NCBI GenBank assembly: GCA_002914845.1 | Contig: JXTC01000602.1 | Span: 24,931 to 88,930 of the forward strand | Length of the DNA stretch: 64,000 nt | Direction of reading: 5' to 3' | Origin: Trema orientale | Lineage: Eukaryota; Streptophyta; Magnoliopsida; Rosales; Cannabaceae | Part shown: positions 11,688 through 23,246 of the stretch, piece after piece | Layout of the letters: each line of letters begins with the position of its first letter | Numbering within the stretch: position 1 is the first letter of the stretch | Translations under genes and position numbers: made by a program | The notes under the pieces: model-generated | Database searches by the model: none | Told to the model about the DNA's origin: nothing | The model's input: only the letters and a program-made list of their open reading frames with translations

Positions 11688-13494
11688 TGTAAAGCCCCAA
11701 TTTCTCACAAATCCTCATAAACCAATAATAAGCGTGTTTCATGGCATAATAGGTTATTTTTTTGGATTTTTTTTTTTGCATTATTAATTTACAATGGGAA
11801 ATAGTTATTATAGTGCATCAAACCTAAGAATGTTGACAGAAATTTTGTTCGTAAAGTAAGTTAATAGTCTCCTCAATATAGTAAATTTAGTGTGTTAGAA
11901 TATAAGAAAAATTAAAATTTGTTTTTAGATGTTACAGAAGAGATTTGATATTTTTAAGAAATAGTATTATTTCATTTATTTATTTTATTTTATATCAATA
12001 ATAAGTGCTAATAGATCCCACAAAAGTTAGGTTTATATTTGTTATAAGTTGGTCAACTCTTTTTCATATACGTAATTATTACTATAGGAGATATGTACAC
12101 ATATGTGCAAGTAGGACTCAGGAGTTAGTAACACATAACCTTATCTATTAGAAACCTCTAGTACATAACGCCACCTCACATAAATATAAAAAGGAAAAGT
12201 TAATAGATAAAATCTATCCTAAGTCACTACAGTTCTTGTTTTACTTATATTATATATATAGAATACAAAGAAGACAAAGTTTACAATCTGTGACTAGAGC
12301 AAATACTAAAAGCCGAGAGTAAGCGTTGCACTACAAGAAGGCTAGGAATATAAGATAACGCTATAGGTTATTTTTATTGAATTTTATATATTATTATAAG
12401 GCACTATGAGATGATTACTATATTTTATTTTAAGAAGTTCATTAATTATTATTAGTTGTACTCATTATAGACTATATATATTGTTGTTATTATTTTTGAA
12501 ATATAGAATTCTACATTGATCTTAACTAGGAAGTTAGTGGAAGTGTCTGATTATAGTATGCATAATTGTCAACTTGAATCTATGTGCAACATTTATGTGT
12601 AAAATAATAATAGTAATACTAATAATAGTAAATACATAAACATAAGAAACGATTCAAAGACCATGTATATCATCGTTCATATATTTTGGAATGTTAGGGG
12701 AAAAAAAAAAGATGTTGTCTATTTAATTTTAAAGTGATAAACAAGTACAAGAACTAATCAGATATATATATATTATCAACTTAAAATTTAAATAGAGAAG
12801 TAATTTATGACTAAATTAGAGATAAAAGAAAAAAATCAACCTTTGTAAGTGGACGATTTTATGAACTAAGACTAATTCCTAGTGATTTTTGTTACTATGT
12901 GAGGAATTAGAACACAAGAGATTAATTAGTGTTGTATATTTTTGCCAGTTAATAATTTTGGAGAGACTATAATATTAATAACAAAAAAATATTATTTTTC
13001 AGGAGTTTAGAATTATGGATACCATCTCTCTTAACTGTGTCAGTTTCTACGTTTTATGAGGTAAGAAATATTTCACCTACAATATAAGAACACTATGTGG
13101 ATTGTGTTAATTATATGATTACGTATTACTTGCCTCAATAAAATATATACATATTATTGCATGCATGGCATAAGCATAAACTATTTTTAATTTTAAGTTA
13201 TGTTATTTTATTGCTCTTATAAGACTAGATTTTGGAAGAGAAATGAAAAGTTTTGTGTACTATGTAGCTTGGAAGGTTAGGGAGGACACAGAACGTGGCG
13301 GGTCGACATTCCTAGTATGTGAGAAGTATACCCTTAACAGGTTAGATTCTAGTGTGGATCAATGTGCTAGTAGCATGAGGATGACCTCTGATGTACACGG
13401 AGATTTATGAAGTTTTCATATAAAAACCTCCATGATGCCTATGTTGTGGCCATTTATGATATGTTACGTTATGTGGCTCAGTGAGGTTACTACA

Positions 13495-13985
13495 AAAAAA
13501 TGACTTTCGTCGACGCATTTTTCTGTCGGCAAAAGTAGCATAAATACGTTAGCGAAAGGTGTTTGACAATTGCTGACGCAATTCCTCGTCGGCGGTATAA
13601 GGCCATAGCTAAATGTCACCTTTCGACGGAAATTTAATTTCTTCTGTAAAAGTAACCTTCCCCAACGCATTAATAACTTTTATCGATGCACGGTTTACGT
13701 CGATTAAAGTTTTTCGTCGGCAAAAATATGGCCAAATTCGAAATTTACTTGCCTTTCACTGACGAATAAATGCATTGGTGAAAGTCAAAGGGAAAAGTTA
13801 TTAAAGAAATAATTAAAAACGTACAATACATTTTCCGACGAGAAAATGCGTCGATGAAAATATCTAGAAAATATTTTTAAAAATAAAAATACCTTTACTG
13901 ATGACAAAACGCATTGGTGAATGTATTCTCATAGAATATAAATAATCTTTTACTCACGCAATTCTGCGTCGGCAAAAATTTTATT
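13495..13985. repeat. Left subterminal repeats of the CACTA element
   Basis: About ten degenerate units built on TTCGTCGACGCATTTT / GCGTCGGCAAAA-like words occur on both strands, spaced 20-60 bp apart. This is the expected transposase-binding zone. The CG dinucleotides contrast with the surrounding AT-rich LTR. Confidence 0.65.
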
Positions 13986-14149
13986 AATTTATTAAAAAAA
14001 TTTTATTTAATTGATTGTTATAATTATTTATTAATTAATAATAATTAATAATTAATTTGGTTAACTAATATATTAACACAAATTTTATTAAATAAAGAAA
14101 ATATACAAATTGTAGCTAAAATTAGAACATATTATAAAATAGAAAATGT

Positions 14150-15675
14150 CTACAATTCTGGAGGCGGAGGGGGCGGCATTTCGATGTCGAGCTTTGTAAT
14201 CAACGTTTGAAGCATCTGGTTTTGCTCGTTGAGTTGTCGCTGAGTCTTCTCGAGCCAGCATTAGTTCTCTGCTTCCTTTTCAGCCATTTGTCGCTGAGTC
14301 TCGTCGATCCGCCGTGCGTGCTCCGCATCCTTCTCAGCCAGCTACTGCTTCAAGGTGGCGATAGTCTCAGCGACTTATCCCGTGTTGGCAGCCCTCTGTC
14401 CTCCTATACTTTTCAGCTGAGGGAGTGCTCCCAACCCTTTCTACCACCTAGATCTAGTCCCTAAAGCCTTGGACATGATCTGAAATTCATCGACCTGTTC
14501 TGGCCCTACCACAGACTCAGCAGACGAGGCACCATCCCAAAGCTCAGACTGAGCACGAGACTGAGTTTGAGTGAGTGCCTCTGCCCTGGATGTAACCATC
14601 TCTGCCTACAAAATAAAATAAAAATTAAAGTAATTATAATTTATATTCACAAATTAAATATTTTAAACAAGCAGAATGAATTCTTACATGTTTCTCTTGG
14701 GTGTACTCGTTCCGCCAACCAGACGGCTTGAGATGGCGGCTCTCGAAGTAGTTGATAGGGCTCATAAGCTCTCCGATCTTTGGGTTTCCCTATAAAAAGT
14801 AGGAAAAAAGTAGGTATATTATTTGGTTATAGTATATTTTGTACTGATTAGAGAAAATATTTGACTTTCTAACCTTTGTCTTCATCTGGCTAATCATGCT
14901 AAATGACCCCTATGCAGGCGGATGCAATTGCTTAAACCGATTCTTTGAGTTCTGTGTCGAGACTTTCTGCAAAAATACACGAGTTGTTAATTTCACTATT
15001 AATTATAAATTATTCTTAATAATTAATTAATTTTTTTTGTAAAAGCATGTTAATTACCTCAAACACTTGAGAACTGAAACGATCGCACAAAATGTTCCAC
15101 TGATCGAAGGGAACGTTCTTGTACGGATTAGCCTTAGTAAAAGCCGTATCCTTCTTCTCCCCCATTTTCGTAAAATGATTCCACATCATGTTGCACCAAT
15201 CCCGTAAATATGCCATCATGGACTGCTCAATAGAGTCCATGAAGAGTGCATCGGACCGAGGATAATCAAACTTTACCCGTGAAATTAAAACGGACAATTA
15301 TTAATAAAGACTTTTATTAAAATATCGTAAAATAAATATTTTAGGAAACACACTCACCTCCATCCTGTTCAAGATGAGCTCAATGTCTTCTTTCTTCACA
15401 TTCTTCCACGTCGGAGTAGAAGCTGGGATGGTGTCTCTAACCGTCTTGGCAATAATATTCAAGAACATCTTGCCATGGTCCAAGATAGGCTTCCCTATCT
15501 TCTCACAAAACTGGACCTTCAATCCGTCAGTCTCAAGCCTCTTAAGTTCCTTTTCGATTGAACAACCTCTCATCTTTTCCCTAACCCTCTTCCCTTTGGG
15601 ATCATGTCTATCATCTCCAGAGCTAGAACCGGAGGCAGCACTAGTCGCTGGGGGAGCACTTCCGTGGCTAGACAT
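14150..15675 (-). pseudogene. CACTA Transposase_24-like protein gene, five exons, several stops
   Basis: Exons on the minus strand: 15675-15358, 15270-15058, 14966-14874, 14789-14688 and 14605-14150. All junctions are GT-AG (the second acceptor is a weak TAAAG) and every exon is phase 0. The product starts MSSHGSAPPATSAASGSS (low complexity), then GKRVREKMRG and ELKRLETDGLKVQF. Next comes a Transposase_24-type core (FDYPRSDALF, NPYKNVPFDQW, LCDRFSS), then NPKIGELMSPINYFESRH, and a C-terminal coiled coil (EKDAEHARRIDETQRQM) ending in a Pro-rich MPPPPPPEL tail. Family knowledge: it accompanies TNP2 in plant Ptta/En-Spm elements. There is one stop in exon 3 and four in exon 5 before the natural end, so it is dead but otherwise well preserved. 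Confidence 0.82.
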
Positions 15676-15776
15676 CCTACAAAAAAAACATTATCATAGT
15701 TTTGAAACATTACATAGCAATATTAAAAATAATAAACACAAAATTTTTAGAACTGTACACACACTAGAATATAAAA

Positions 15777-18700
15777 TTAGGTTACATTATCAGATATTTC
15801 ATTCTCTTCTTCAGAACTAGTATCACTATCGTGATCAAGTTCAACTTCTTCATCATTGTATTTTTCTAAAGTGTCGTCTTCGAACTCATCATCATCAACT
15901 AAGAAGTTATTAGAGGTCACAAGATGAGCTTGACAGATAAGGTCATCAATATTGTCAACTTCATCTGGTTCAATATCTTCCCGATAAAATTGAACATTTT
16001 GCAATTCTGGAAGCTCAACCCGCAATTGGAATGACAAAGAATTCGCTTTTTGTAAAATAGGAATATCAGTGCTTGTTGATGCAATATCAGATCTACTGCA
16101 TCTGGAAAGTTCCATATGTTTCGAGGTGTATACTTGTTAACAAGTTTCCACAATGGCCCATTCTTATCATCATTGGTGTAATAAATCAGCTCTGCTTGTG
16201 ATGCAAGTATAAATGGGTTATCCTTGTACCAGTAAGCACCTGTGTATATACTTATGAATTGTTCATCTAGCTGAATCTGTTTTTTTTTCCAATCAGTGTC
16301 GAACCACCTGCATCTAAACAGTACCACGTTGCACCCTTTAATATATGACAACTCTAGAACTTGTTCCAGTATACCATAGAAGTAGTTCCCATCAGATCCA
16401 GGAACACGGACACCACAATTCTGGGTGTTGTGTTTATTGTCACGCTTATCAATTAGAAACTTTACCCCATTCACCACATAACTAGGATAGAAGGAATTTG
16501 AGAAGTTGGATCTACTAGCCAATGCATACAATTCATTGTTGAGCTCATCTGAACTTGATGGTCGTAATTGATTTATCTAATATAAAAAAATCATTAGATA
16601 ACACATAATTTGGTGCAAAGATTAGCGAAATTTAGGAAATTATACAAGAGAAGCTTACTTGGGATTTAAACCATGTAGGAAACTCAACTTCTTGTTGTCG
16701 TTCTAGGTTTGCACCACCTTTAGCCACTAACTCTCTCATATGCTCACTACATGTATGTAGTGTCATACATTAGGGAAGTTCTAATAACATTAAACAAAAA
16801 GCATAGAAGGGTATAAAATACTCTCAAGATATTTTTGTACTTCCGGGCAGTTATTTATTACGTACCACTTTGCTTTAAGCTAATCAGAAGGATTAAGAAT
16901 AATAATGTCTTTTTTGCCCAGTGGGTGACCAACAGACTTAAATACCGACAATATGTGATTGGGTCGAGCATCAACAGCAATTTCATTACGTTCGGGTCGA
17001 TTGAATCGAGTTTCGACACCTCGCAAATACACAGAGCAAAATGTAAGTGCCTCGTTAATAATATACGCTTCAGCAATAGACCCTTTTGGATGTGCCCGAT
17101 TTCGAACATACTGTTCATAAACTCCTATGGCCCGCTCAATTGAGTACATCCATCGAAAATGAACGGGTCCACCCTGTATTACCTCTTCTGGTAAATGGAG
17201 AATCAAGTGAATCATTATATCAAAGAAGGCGGGTAGAAATATTCTTTTTAACTTAGCTAATATGGTCACAACATCCTTTTGCAGCTTCTCTAGATCAGCC
17301 ACATTCAATGTGCGTGCACAAAGCTTTTGGAAAAAAAAAAAACATAACTTAGTGATAGTCTCCCAGATTTCCTTTTCAAATACGGTCTAATCCCAACAGG
17401 TAGAAGACGTTGGAACAAGACATGATAGTCATATGATTTTAAACTAGATATCTTGTCTTCTATTTCACTCACATTTTTTGCTAAGTTTGGAAGCAAACCC
17501 ATCAGGAAATTGGACTGACTTGATAAATTGACAAAACTTCTTTCGCTCCCTAGGACTTAAAGTGTAAGAAGCATGTGGCTTCTTTCACTTGTTTCCTACT
17601 TTGTATAAATGTAACTCCTTACGAATATTCATATCTGCAAGATCAAGTCTAGCCTTATCTGTGTCTTTTGATTCCCCCTCGATGCTTTAGAGAGTTCCCA
17701 AGACACTATCACACACATTTTTTTCGATGTGCATGATATCTAAATTATGTCTCAGTAATAAGTGCCGCCAATAGTCAAGCTCGAAAAAAATGCTTTTTTT
17801 CGACCAATTTAGCTCGACTGCAGTACGTTTCCTCTTCACTCCACCATAATCTTTGTGTTTCCCAAGCAATCCGATCTGTAAGTGCTCTAACTAATTCAAA
17901 ATATCACCTCCAGAGTACTTGTTAGGTAGCGGCCTTAAGTCATATTGACTATCATATTGTCTACTCCTCCTCATTTTATCATCCATCAGAAGAAAGCGTT
18001 TGTGCCCAATATACGCTACCTTACTTCGGATCCCCACGGATGAAGTTTCTTTATTGCAAGTTGGGCAAGCTTTATATCCTTTTGTACTCCAACCTGACAT
18101 TAAGTTGTATGCTGGATAATCATTGATGGACCATATCACTGCAGCCCGCATACAGAACATGTTACCACTTACTGCATCCCTCATTTCAACACTATTCAAC
18201 CACAATTCCTTCAACTCATCAACCACAGGCCTTAAGAAGATGTCCATGTCCTTCCCAGGGGCAGTAGGATCAGGGATGAGGAGAGACAATATCATTGAGT
18301 CTGTTTTCATGCATTTCCAGGGTTGCAGGTTATACGGAACAAGTATAACCGGCCACATGCTATAAGCAGTGCTCATATTTCCAAATGGGTTAAATCCATC
18401 TGTTGTTAACCCTAATCGGACATTTCATGGATCAGCTATAAATGAATGATATTTTCGATCAAAATCCTTCCAGGCAAGACCATCTGCAGGATGTCTCAAA
18501 ACATGATCTTCTTTTGGCCTTCCTGAATCATGCCATCTGATGTCCTTTGCAATATGCCGAGAACTATACAACCTCTTCAATTGGGGTGTAATGGAGAAAA
18601 TACCTTATCACTTTCTTTGGTACTTTTTTCTCTACTTCCCAACGGCTTTCACCACATACTGGATAACTATTTAACTCTGAGTTTTCCTTCCAAAATAAAG

Positions 18701-19375
18701 CACAATCATACTTGCATACATGAATTGATTCGTATCCAAGACCGATATCATGTAACTTTTCGTTAGCCTCATAGTGCGATCCAGGTAAATTAGTCCCATC
18801 TGGAAATGCTTCAAGCAACAATTTGAGTAACATATCAAATGATTTATTGCTCTACTTGTTAAGGACCTTCGAATGCATCAACTTAACCAAAAAGTTAAGT
18901 GATTAGAACTTTGTGCACCCAAGATACAACTCTTTCTCCATCTCCTCAAATAACTTGCTAAACTTGTATGAGTTTTGATTGCCATCTGTCGAGATGTTAT
19001 CCAAGTTTGGATCAAATTCATGACTTGATCCACTTACTCCAGCAATATCAGCCATGAGATCATGCATCTCATCCCCTTCGTCTTCACTTTCCACAGTTGC
19101 TGGAAATGATTCTCTGTGATATGACCATATAGTATAGGATTGTTCGATGCCCTTCTCAACTATATGTTGTTCCACTGTATCTAGGTCTTGGAATTTTCCA
19201 TTCAAACATCTTCTACAAGGACATCTCACTTTACCTTAGTCGTTGACAAAAGCTTTTGATCTCTCAGCAAATGCCTTAGCACCACTTCTAAACTGAGTTG
19301 ATAATTGATTCCTTATGCTCATCCAACTCTTGTCAATGTCTATCTTATATTGTCCATATATAGGAAAGAACAATT
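15777..19375 (-). pseudogene. CACTA TNP2-like transposase gene, degraded
   Basis: Minus-strand order: a transposase-associated domain (DKSWMSIRNQL, then RCPCRRCLNG near 19225), the tnp2 core (ESIHVCKYDCALFWKEN near 18750; DPTAPGKDMDIFLRPVVDEL near 18270; INDYPAYNLMSGWSTKGYKA near 18110), a DUF4218 region (17305-16880: FFDIMIHLILHLPEE, HFRWMYSIERAIGVYEQYV) and a DUF4216 region (about 16440-16100: VVLFRCRWFDTDW, ASQAELIYYTND). It ends in an acidic tail (VDDDEFEDDTLEKYNDEEVE). Family role: DDE transposase of En/Spm elements. Several stops interrupt it (for example near 18900 and 17885-17880), with frameshifts near 17375 and near 16090 and possibly elsewhere. No intact copy is present in the window. 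Confidence 0.85.
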
Positions 19376-19431
19376 ATTGGTAAAGAGCATATACAATGAC
19401 ATATAGGCATATATATATATAGGTTGCCAAT

Positions 19432-19662
19432 CTAATAGTTATTTTTTTTTAACCTATGGGTAGGTATTTTTTTTTTAGCCGTTGGATCATCATCTAACAG
19501 TGATCCAACGGCTATAATGAAGTATATGAAAAGACGTGCATTATTAATACTCTTTCTCTCTCTTACTTTTTATAATAAAAAAATGTGCATGCTAAATTTT
19601 CATTGGCCAAATTATGCCTAAGCATAGGTAAAAAAAACAAAATACCTACTGGATTAGTGCCC
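19432..19662. mobile_element. Short MITE, family 'GGTTGCCAATC', copy 1, inside the CACTA element
   Basis: The ends are GGTTGCCAATCTAATAG on the left and, read from the right on the minus strand, GGGCACTAATCCAGTAGG, an imperfect inverted repeat. The interior includes GCCGTTGGATCATCATC with a nearby inverted GATCCAACGGC hairpin and ATTTTCATTGGCCAAA. A second copy in the opposite orientation lies at 60583-60828. It sits in a run of AT repeats on both sides, so a target duplication of about 9-11 bp is possible but uninformative. No coding capacity. Confidence 0.65.
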
Positions 19663-20129
19663 ATATATATATATATGCAAGTGCTTCTATATGCATGTAT
19701 CCTAAATCTACCTTATCACTCCACTACTAAAAAGTAAGCCCTATCCAATTTAAGATTACTTTGTTATGTGGTCCATCATTCACTCAAACATTATTCCGTT
19801 CACACCAAAATTTCGGCAGCATCTCCCTACAATTCTCCTAAGTGTGCTATATATATGTGCACACTCGGAGAACACAAAGAGATACCACCAGAACTTGAAC
19901 AGAGAACAATGTTTATAAGCAAACGACAGCACATAACGTGTAATCCCAAATTGTCCAAACGGGATAATTCAGAAGTCGATATCGAGATGCATAATCTCTC
20001 ACTGACTAATGAACGGGTCTAAGGTAATTTCTTTCGTGCATAAAATAAATCATGTATATATTAAAAATAGTTGACAAGCATATATATTTGAAAAGAAATC
20101 ATCGACCAACAAAAATAACTGTAGATCGA

Positions 20130-20740
20130 TTATTCTCTTCTATGGGTATTTTCGTAATTTTGAGACTTCTATGAGTGTACCAGGACTCCTAGGGATATTT
20201 TGGGAATTCTAACTCTTCCGGGGGTATTTTCCTAAATTCGGGTTTCCTAGGGGTCTAACAGGACTCCTAGGGGTATTTTAGGGATTCTAGCTCTTCTATG
20301 GGTATTTCTATAAGAGTGTATTAGGACTCGTAGGGATATTTTAGTAATTTTGGGGTTGTTTACGGGTGCATCAGGTCTTTTAGGTGTATTTAGAATTCTA
20401 TACATTTATCTCTCATTATAGTATTTTTGTCATTTTATGTTTTATATTATTATTTATTATTCATTACTCAATTTTATTTTTCTACAATTTTAAATGCAAC
20501 AAAAAAGGGGATGTGTATTGGGTATCTTAGGGATATATTGGAAATTCTACATCTACTACTGCTATCTCGGGCGCTCTAAGGGTATTTTGGGAGCTCTAAT
20601 CCTTCTAGGGGCCTATTCATGATTTCGGATCTTCCAGGAATGTACGGGGTGTCATAAGGTTATTCGGAAAATCTACTTCTTTTACTGGTATCTCGTGTAC
20701 TCTAGGGTTATTTTGGGAAATTTAGCATGTTTTATGTCTT
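20130..20740. repeat. Degenerate repeat tract with GGGTATTTT / CTAGGGGT units
   Basis: Many imperfect repetitions of a phrase like TTCTAGGGGTATTTTGGGAATTCTA occur, in blocks of roughly 90-100 bp, through the 5' non-coding part of the CACTA element. The units differ at many positions and spacing is irregular. No coding frame persists. It could be a leader or a further subterminal-type array; I cannot decide. Confidence 0.55.
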
Positions 20741-20881
20741 ATAAGGGTGTTTTATCATTTTAGGTATCATATGATTATTTTTTATTTAATACACAATTTT
20801 TATTTACTATAATTTTAATCTAATATTAAAAATTATTATGTATATTATGAAATCTGAAATTTTTAAGGGATAAAATTTTAA

Positions 20882-20983
20882 GTGCCGAAAAAAAGGGGGG
20901 AACTTGTACCGCTTTTAGGGGATCCTAATCACTAAGGATCCTCCAAAAGACAGTACAAGTTTCTCCCACTTTTTTTGGTGTTC
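20882..20983. repeat. Long imperfect palindrome of about 100 bp
   Basis: The left arm (GTGCCGAAAAAAAGGGGGG, then AACTTGTACCGCTTTTAGGG) is mirrored on the other strand by the right arm (GAACACCAAAAAAAGTGGGA, then AACTTGTACTGTCTTTTGGA). The arms meet at GGATCCTAATCACTAAGGATCC. Such a hairpin is either a very short foldback MITE or a secondary structure in the CACTA 5' region. Confidence 0.6.
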
Positions 20984-21059
20984 AATATTTTATTACACAT
21001 TTTGGTGCACTAAAATAATGAACACATGTTCCTAAAATTATGTTTAACAAGCTGCACAC

Positions 21060-21157
21060 ACAGCACCGAGTACCAAGAGGTGTGCACGCTTCGGCACTTA
21101 ATACCAAGTGTGTGCATATATATACACACACAACACTTGGTGCCAAGTGTGTGTGCA
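21060..21157. repeat. Second inverted repeat with CACTTGGTGCCAAGTG core
   Basis: GGCACTTAATACCAAGTGTG at about 21094 is mirrored by CACACTTGGTGCCAAGTG-like sequence at about 21130-21148 across a TATATATA loop, with CACACA / TGTGTG runs between. It lies only about 80 bp from the larger palindrome at 20882-20983 and shares its GGCAC / GTGCC edge words. Confidence 0.45.
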
Positions 21158-22199
21158 ATTCCACAATAAAATCACCTAAATTATAATACAAATTAGATAT
21201 AAAACTAAAATATATAGATAACTATAAAAACTAAAAAAAAAAATCTACCAAACAAACATAAAAGTAAGTATAATATCCAAAATGTACAACAATCAATAGA
21301 TACTAGTGAGTAAAAGTAGAAAGCATAACTCATACATCCAGACTCGAAACCCCACATTAGACATATATCATGATCATTTTTCCTTTTAAGCTACTCAATC
21401 CTCATGTATTACTTCTTTCACAAATGGCACTTCTTAAAAAAATAGTATATTTCTTTTTCTTTTTTCATAAAAATAGCTATGAATCTGCAACCTTCAGCCA
21501 AACCGCTAGTCATTATAATTCCTTGGGTCCATTAAAGGCCCATCCATAAAGGGAAGTTGGATTAGCCCAAAATGGGTGATGCGAACCTGTTAAGGCCCAA
21601 TAGGTTTAAGCTCGTAGGCCTTGGGCCCAAGAAGCGGTCCCCAGTAATAGAGTGGATGATACATGTTTTCACTATTGTACTCTCCTCCAAAATCGATCTG
21701 CTAGACATAGAAGCTTCAAACTTGGAACCAGGCAATTCTTCAAATCAAAACTAGAATCGAATTTTTTATCGAATTTTTTTCCTCATAGACTTTAATCAAA
21801 CTAATTACCATAGAAAATTTCAATTTCTTTCTCTGTACTTAGATAAAGTTATCATCTTTGCATGAAAATAAAGAAAAAAACCATTAAAATCAGAAGAGAT
21901 CACTTCCGGTGACCACAATTCTAACATCGAAGAACACCAAGTCCGATTTGTCTCGGGATATGAGCACAACCAACCCAAAAATAATTCTTTTTAAAAAAAT
22001 GAAATATAAAAACAGAGCCAAAAAGAGAGATCGAGCATATCGAGAAATCAGAGAAGTAGCAGAGTTAGTGGTTGAGGAGGTGGAGGTGGAGATCTGAGGA
22101 AGCTAGTAAAGGACGGTTGGGGTTGGGGTGCGTAGGATAAAAGCGCCGGGGGAGTATGGTCTTGAGCCTTTGACTTTGAAACATTGGCGTTTTGGAGGA

Positions 22200-22350
22200 T
22201 AGATAGAGCTAGAGAGGAGAGAGAGAGCTTGAGGGATTGATGGATCTTAAGGGTAACAGAGAGAGTGCTTGAGATTGGAGAGAGAAAGAGAGATAGAGAG
22301 AGAGAATGAGCTTGAGAGGAGAGAAAGAGAGAGCTTGAGCGGCGGAAGAA
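22200..22350. repeat. Purine-rich GAGAGA tract
   Basis: This is a GA-rich microsatellite-like stretch in the CACTA leader region (in minus orientation a CT-rich 5' leader). CT-rich leaders are common in plant transcripts, so it may mark the transcript start zone of the element's genes. Confidence 0.4.
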
Positions 22351-22427
22351 CAAAAGAGAGGTTGTAAGGTTTTATCATAATCCTATTCCAAAACGACGTC
22401 GTTTTTTTTTCTTTCTTTCTAATAAAA

Positions 22428-22765
22428 AAATCGACCTTTGCCGACAGAAACTGTTAATCCATCGGTGTATTGACACTACACTGACAGAGACCCGTCAGTG
22501 AAAGATACCAATTTTTTCAGCGATCTTTTGCTGACGGGTTTCACTCGAACCCGTCGGTGAAAGATACCCAATAGTTTTGTTTCTTTTTTTTTAATTAAAA
22601 AATTGACCTTTGCCGACGAAAACTGTTAATCCCTCGGCGTATTGACACTATACTGATAGAGGCCCATCGCTGAAAGATGCCCAATAATAAATTTTTTCAG
22701 CGATCTTTTGCCGACGGGTTTCACTCAAACCTGTGGCGAATCTTAACTTTCACCGGCGGGCTATC
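22428..22765. repeat. Right subterminal direct repeats of the CACTA element (two units of about 165 bp)
   Basis: A unit starting GACCTTTGCCGACAGAAACTG and containing CAGCGATCTTTTGCTGACGGG and CCCGTCGGTG occurs at about 22430-22590 and again at about 22605-22765. Each carries several copies of the GCCGACGGGTT-type word on both strands. This is consistent with transposase binding sites near the terminus at 22801. Confidence 0.7.
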
Positions 22766-23246
22766 AATAGTCCGTTGGCAAAAAGCAACTTTCTTGTAGT
22801 GTTTACTGTTCTGACTAGACAATGTAGTACCCAAAGGGGCCTATTTTGAGATATAATATTGTGAAACATTCGTAAGAAAATCATGCACAGTGTTACTTAT
22901 TGAGTTATCACTCATGAGTTCTTATATTGCAGGCAACGATGTTTGATATGTAAACATGTGAATAGAAGACAGATCCTGATCCTGGTTGTGTATATGGACT
23001 TTGAAATAAAACTATGGATGAAGAGCTTACTATGTATATAGTTGTGCAAAGGATTTTCAGATACTAGCTTGTTTTTTTGTACTATGTGTAGTATATGTAA
23101 ATAAATAAATAAATCTATTGTTTTCCTAATAAAGCTGAAAAGGTTTTTGTGCCTTTACATGATTTTTTTTCTATATTTCACTTTTATAAAAATATTAACA
23201 TTTCTAATTTGTCGAAACTTATTTATAAATTATACGTACGTAAGAC

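Larger units (their letters stand above)
13488..22801 (-). mobile_element. CACTA (En/Spm) element with TNP2-like and Transposase_24-like genes, 9.3 kb
   Basis: The right edge reads, on the minus strand, CACTACAAGAAAGTTGC; the left edge reads TACTACAAAAAAATGACTTTC, the same motif with its first base changed. Inside each end lie subterminal repeats rich in GTCGGCAAA / GACGGGTTTC words (13500-13980 and 22430-22790). Two degraded genes on the minus strand encode the usual CACTA pair: a TNP2-type transposase (15777-19375) and a Transposase_24 protein (14150-15675). The element sits inside the left LTR of chromovirus B; the matching uninterrupted site is near 31035. The three-base target duplication is not clean (GGT against TTT). 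Non-autonomous now, because both genes carry stops. Confidence 0.88.
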
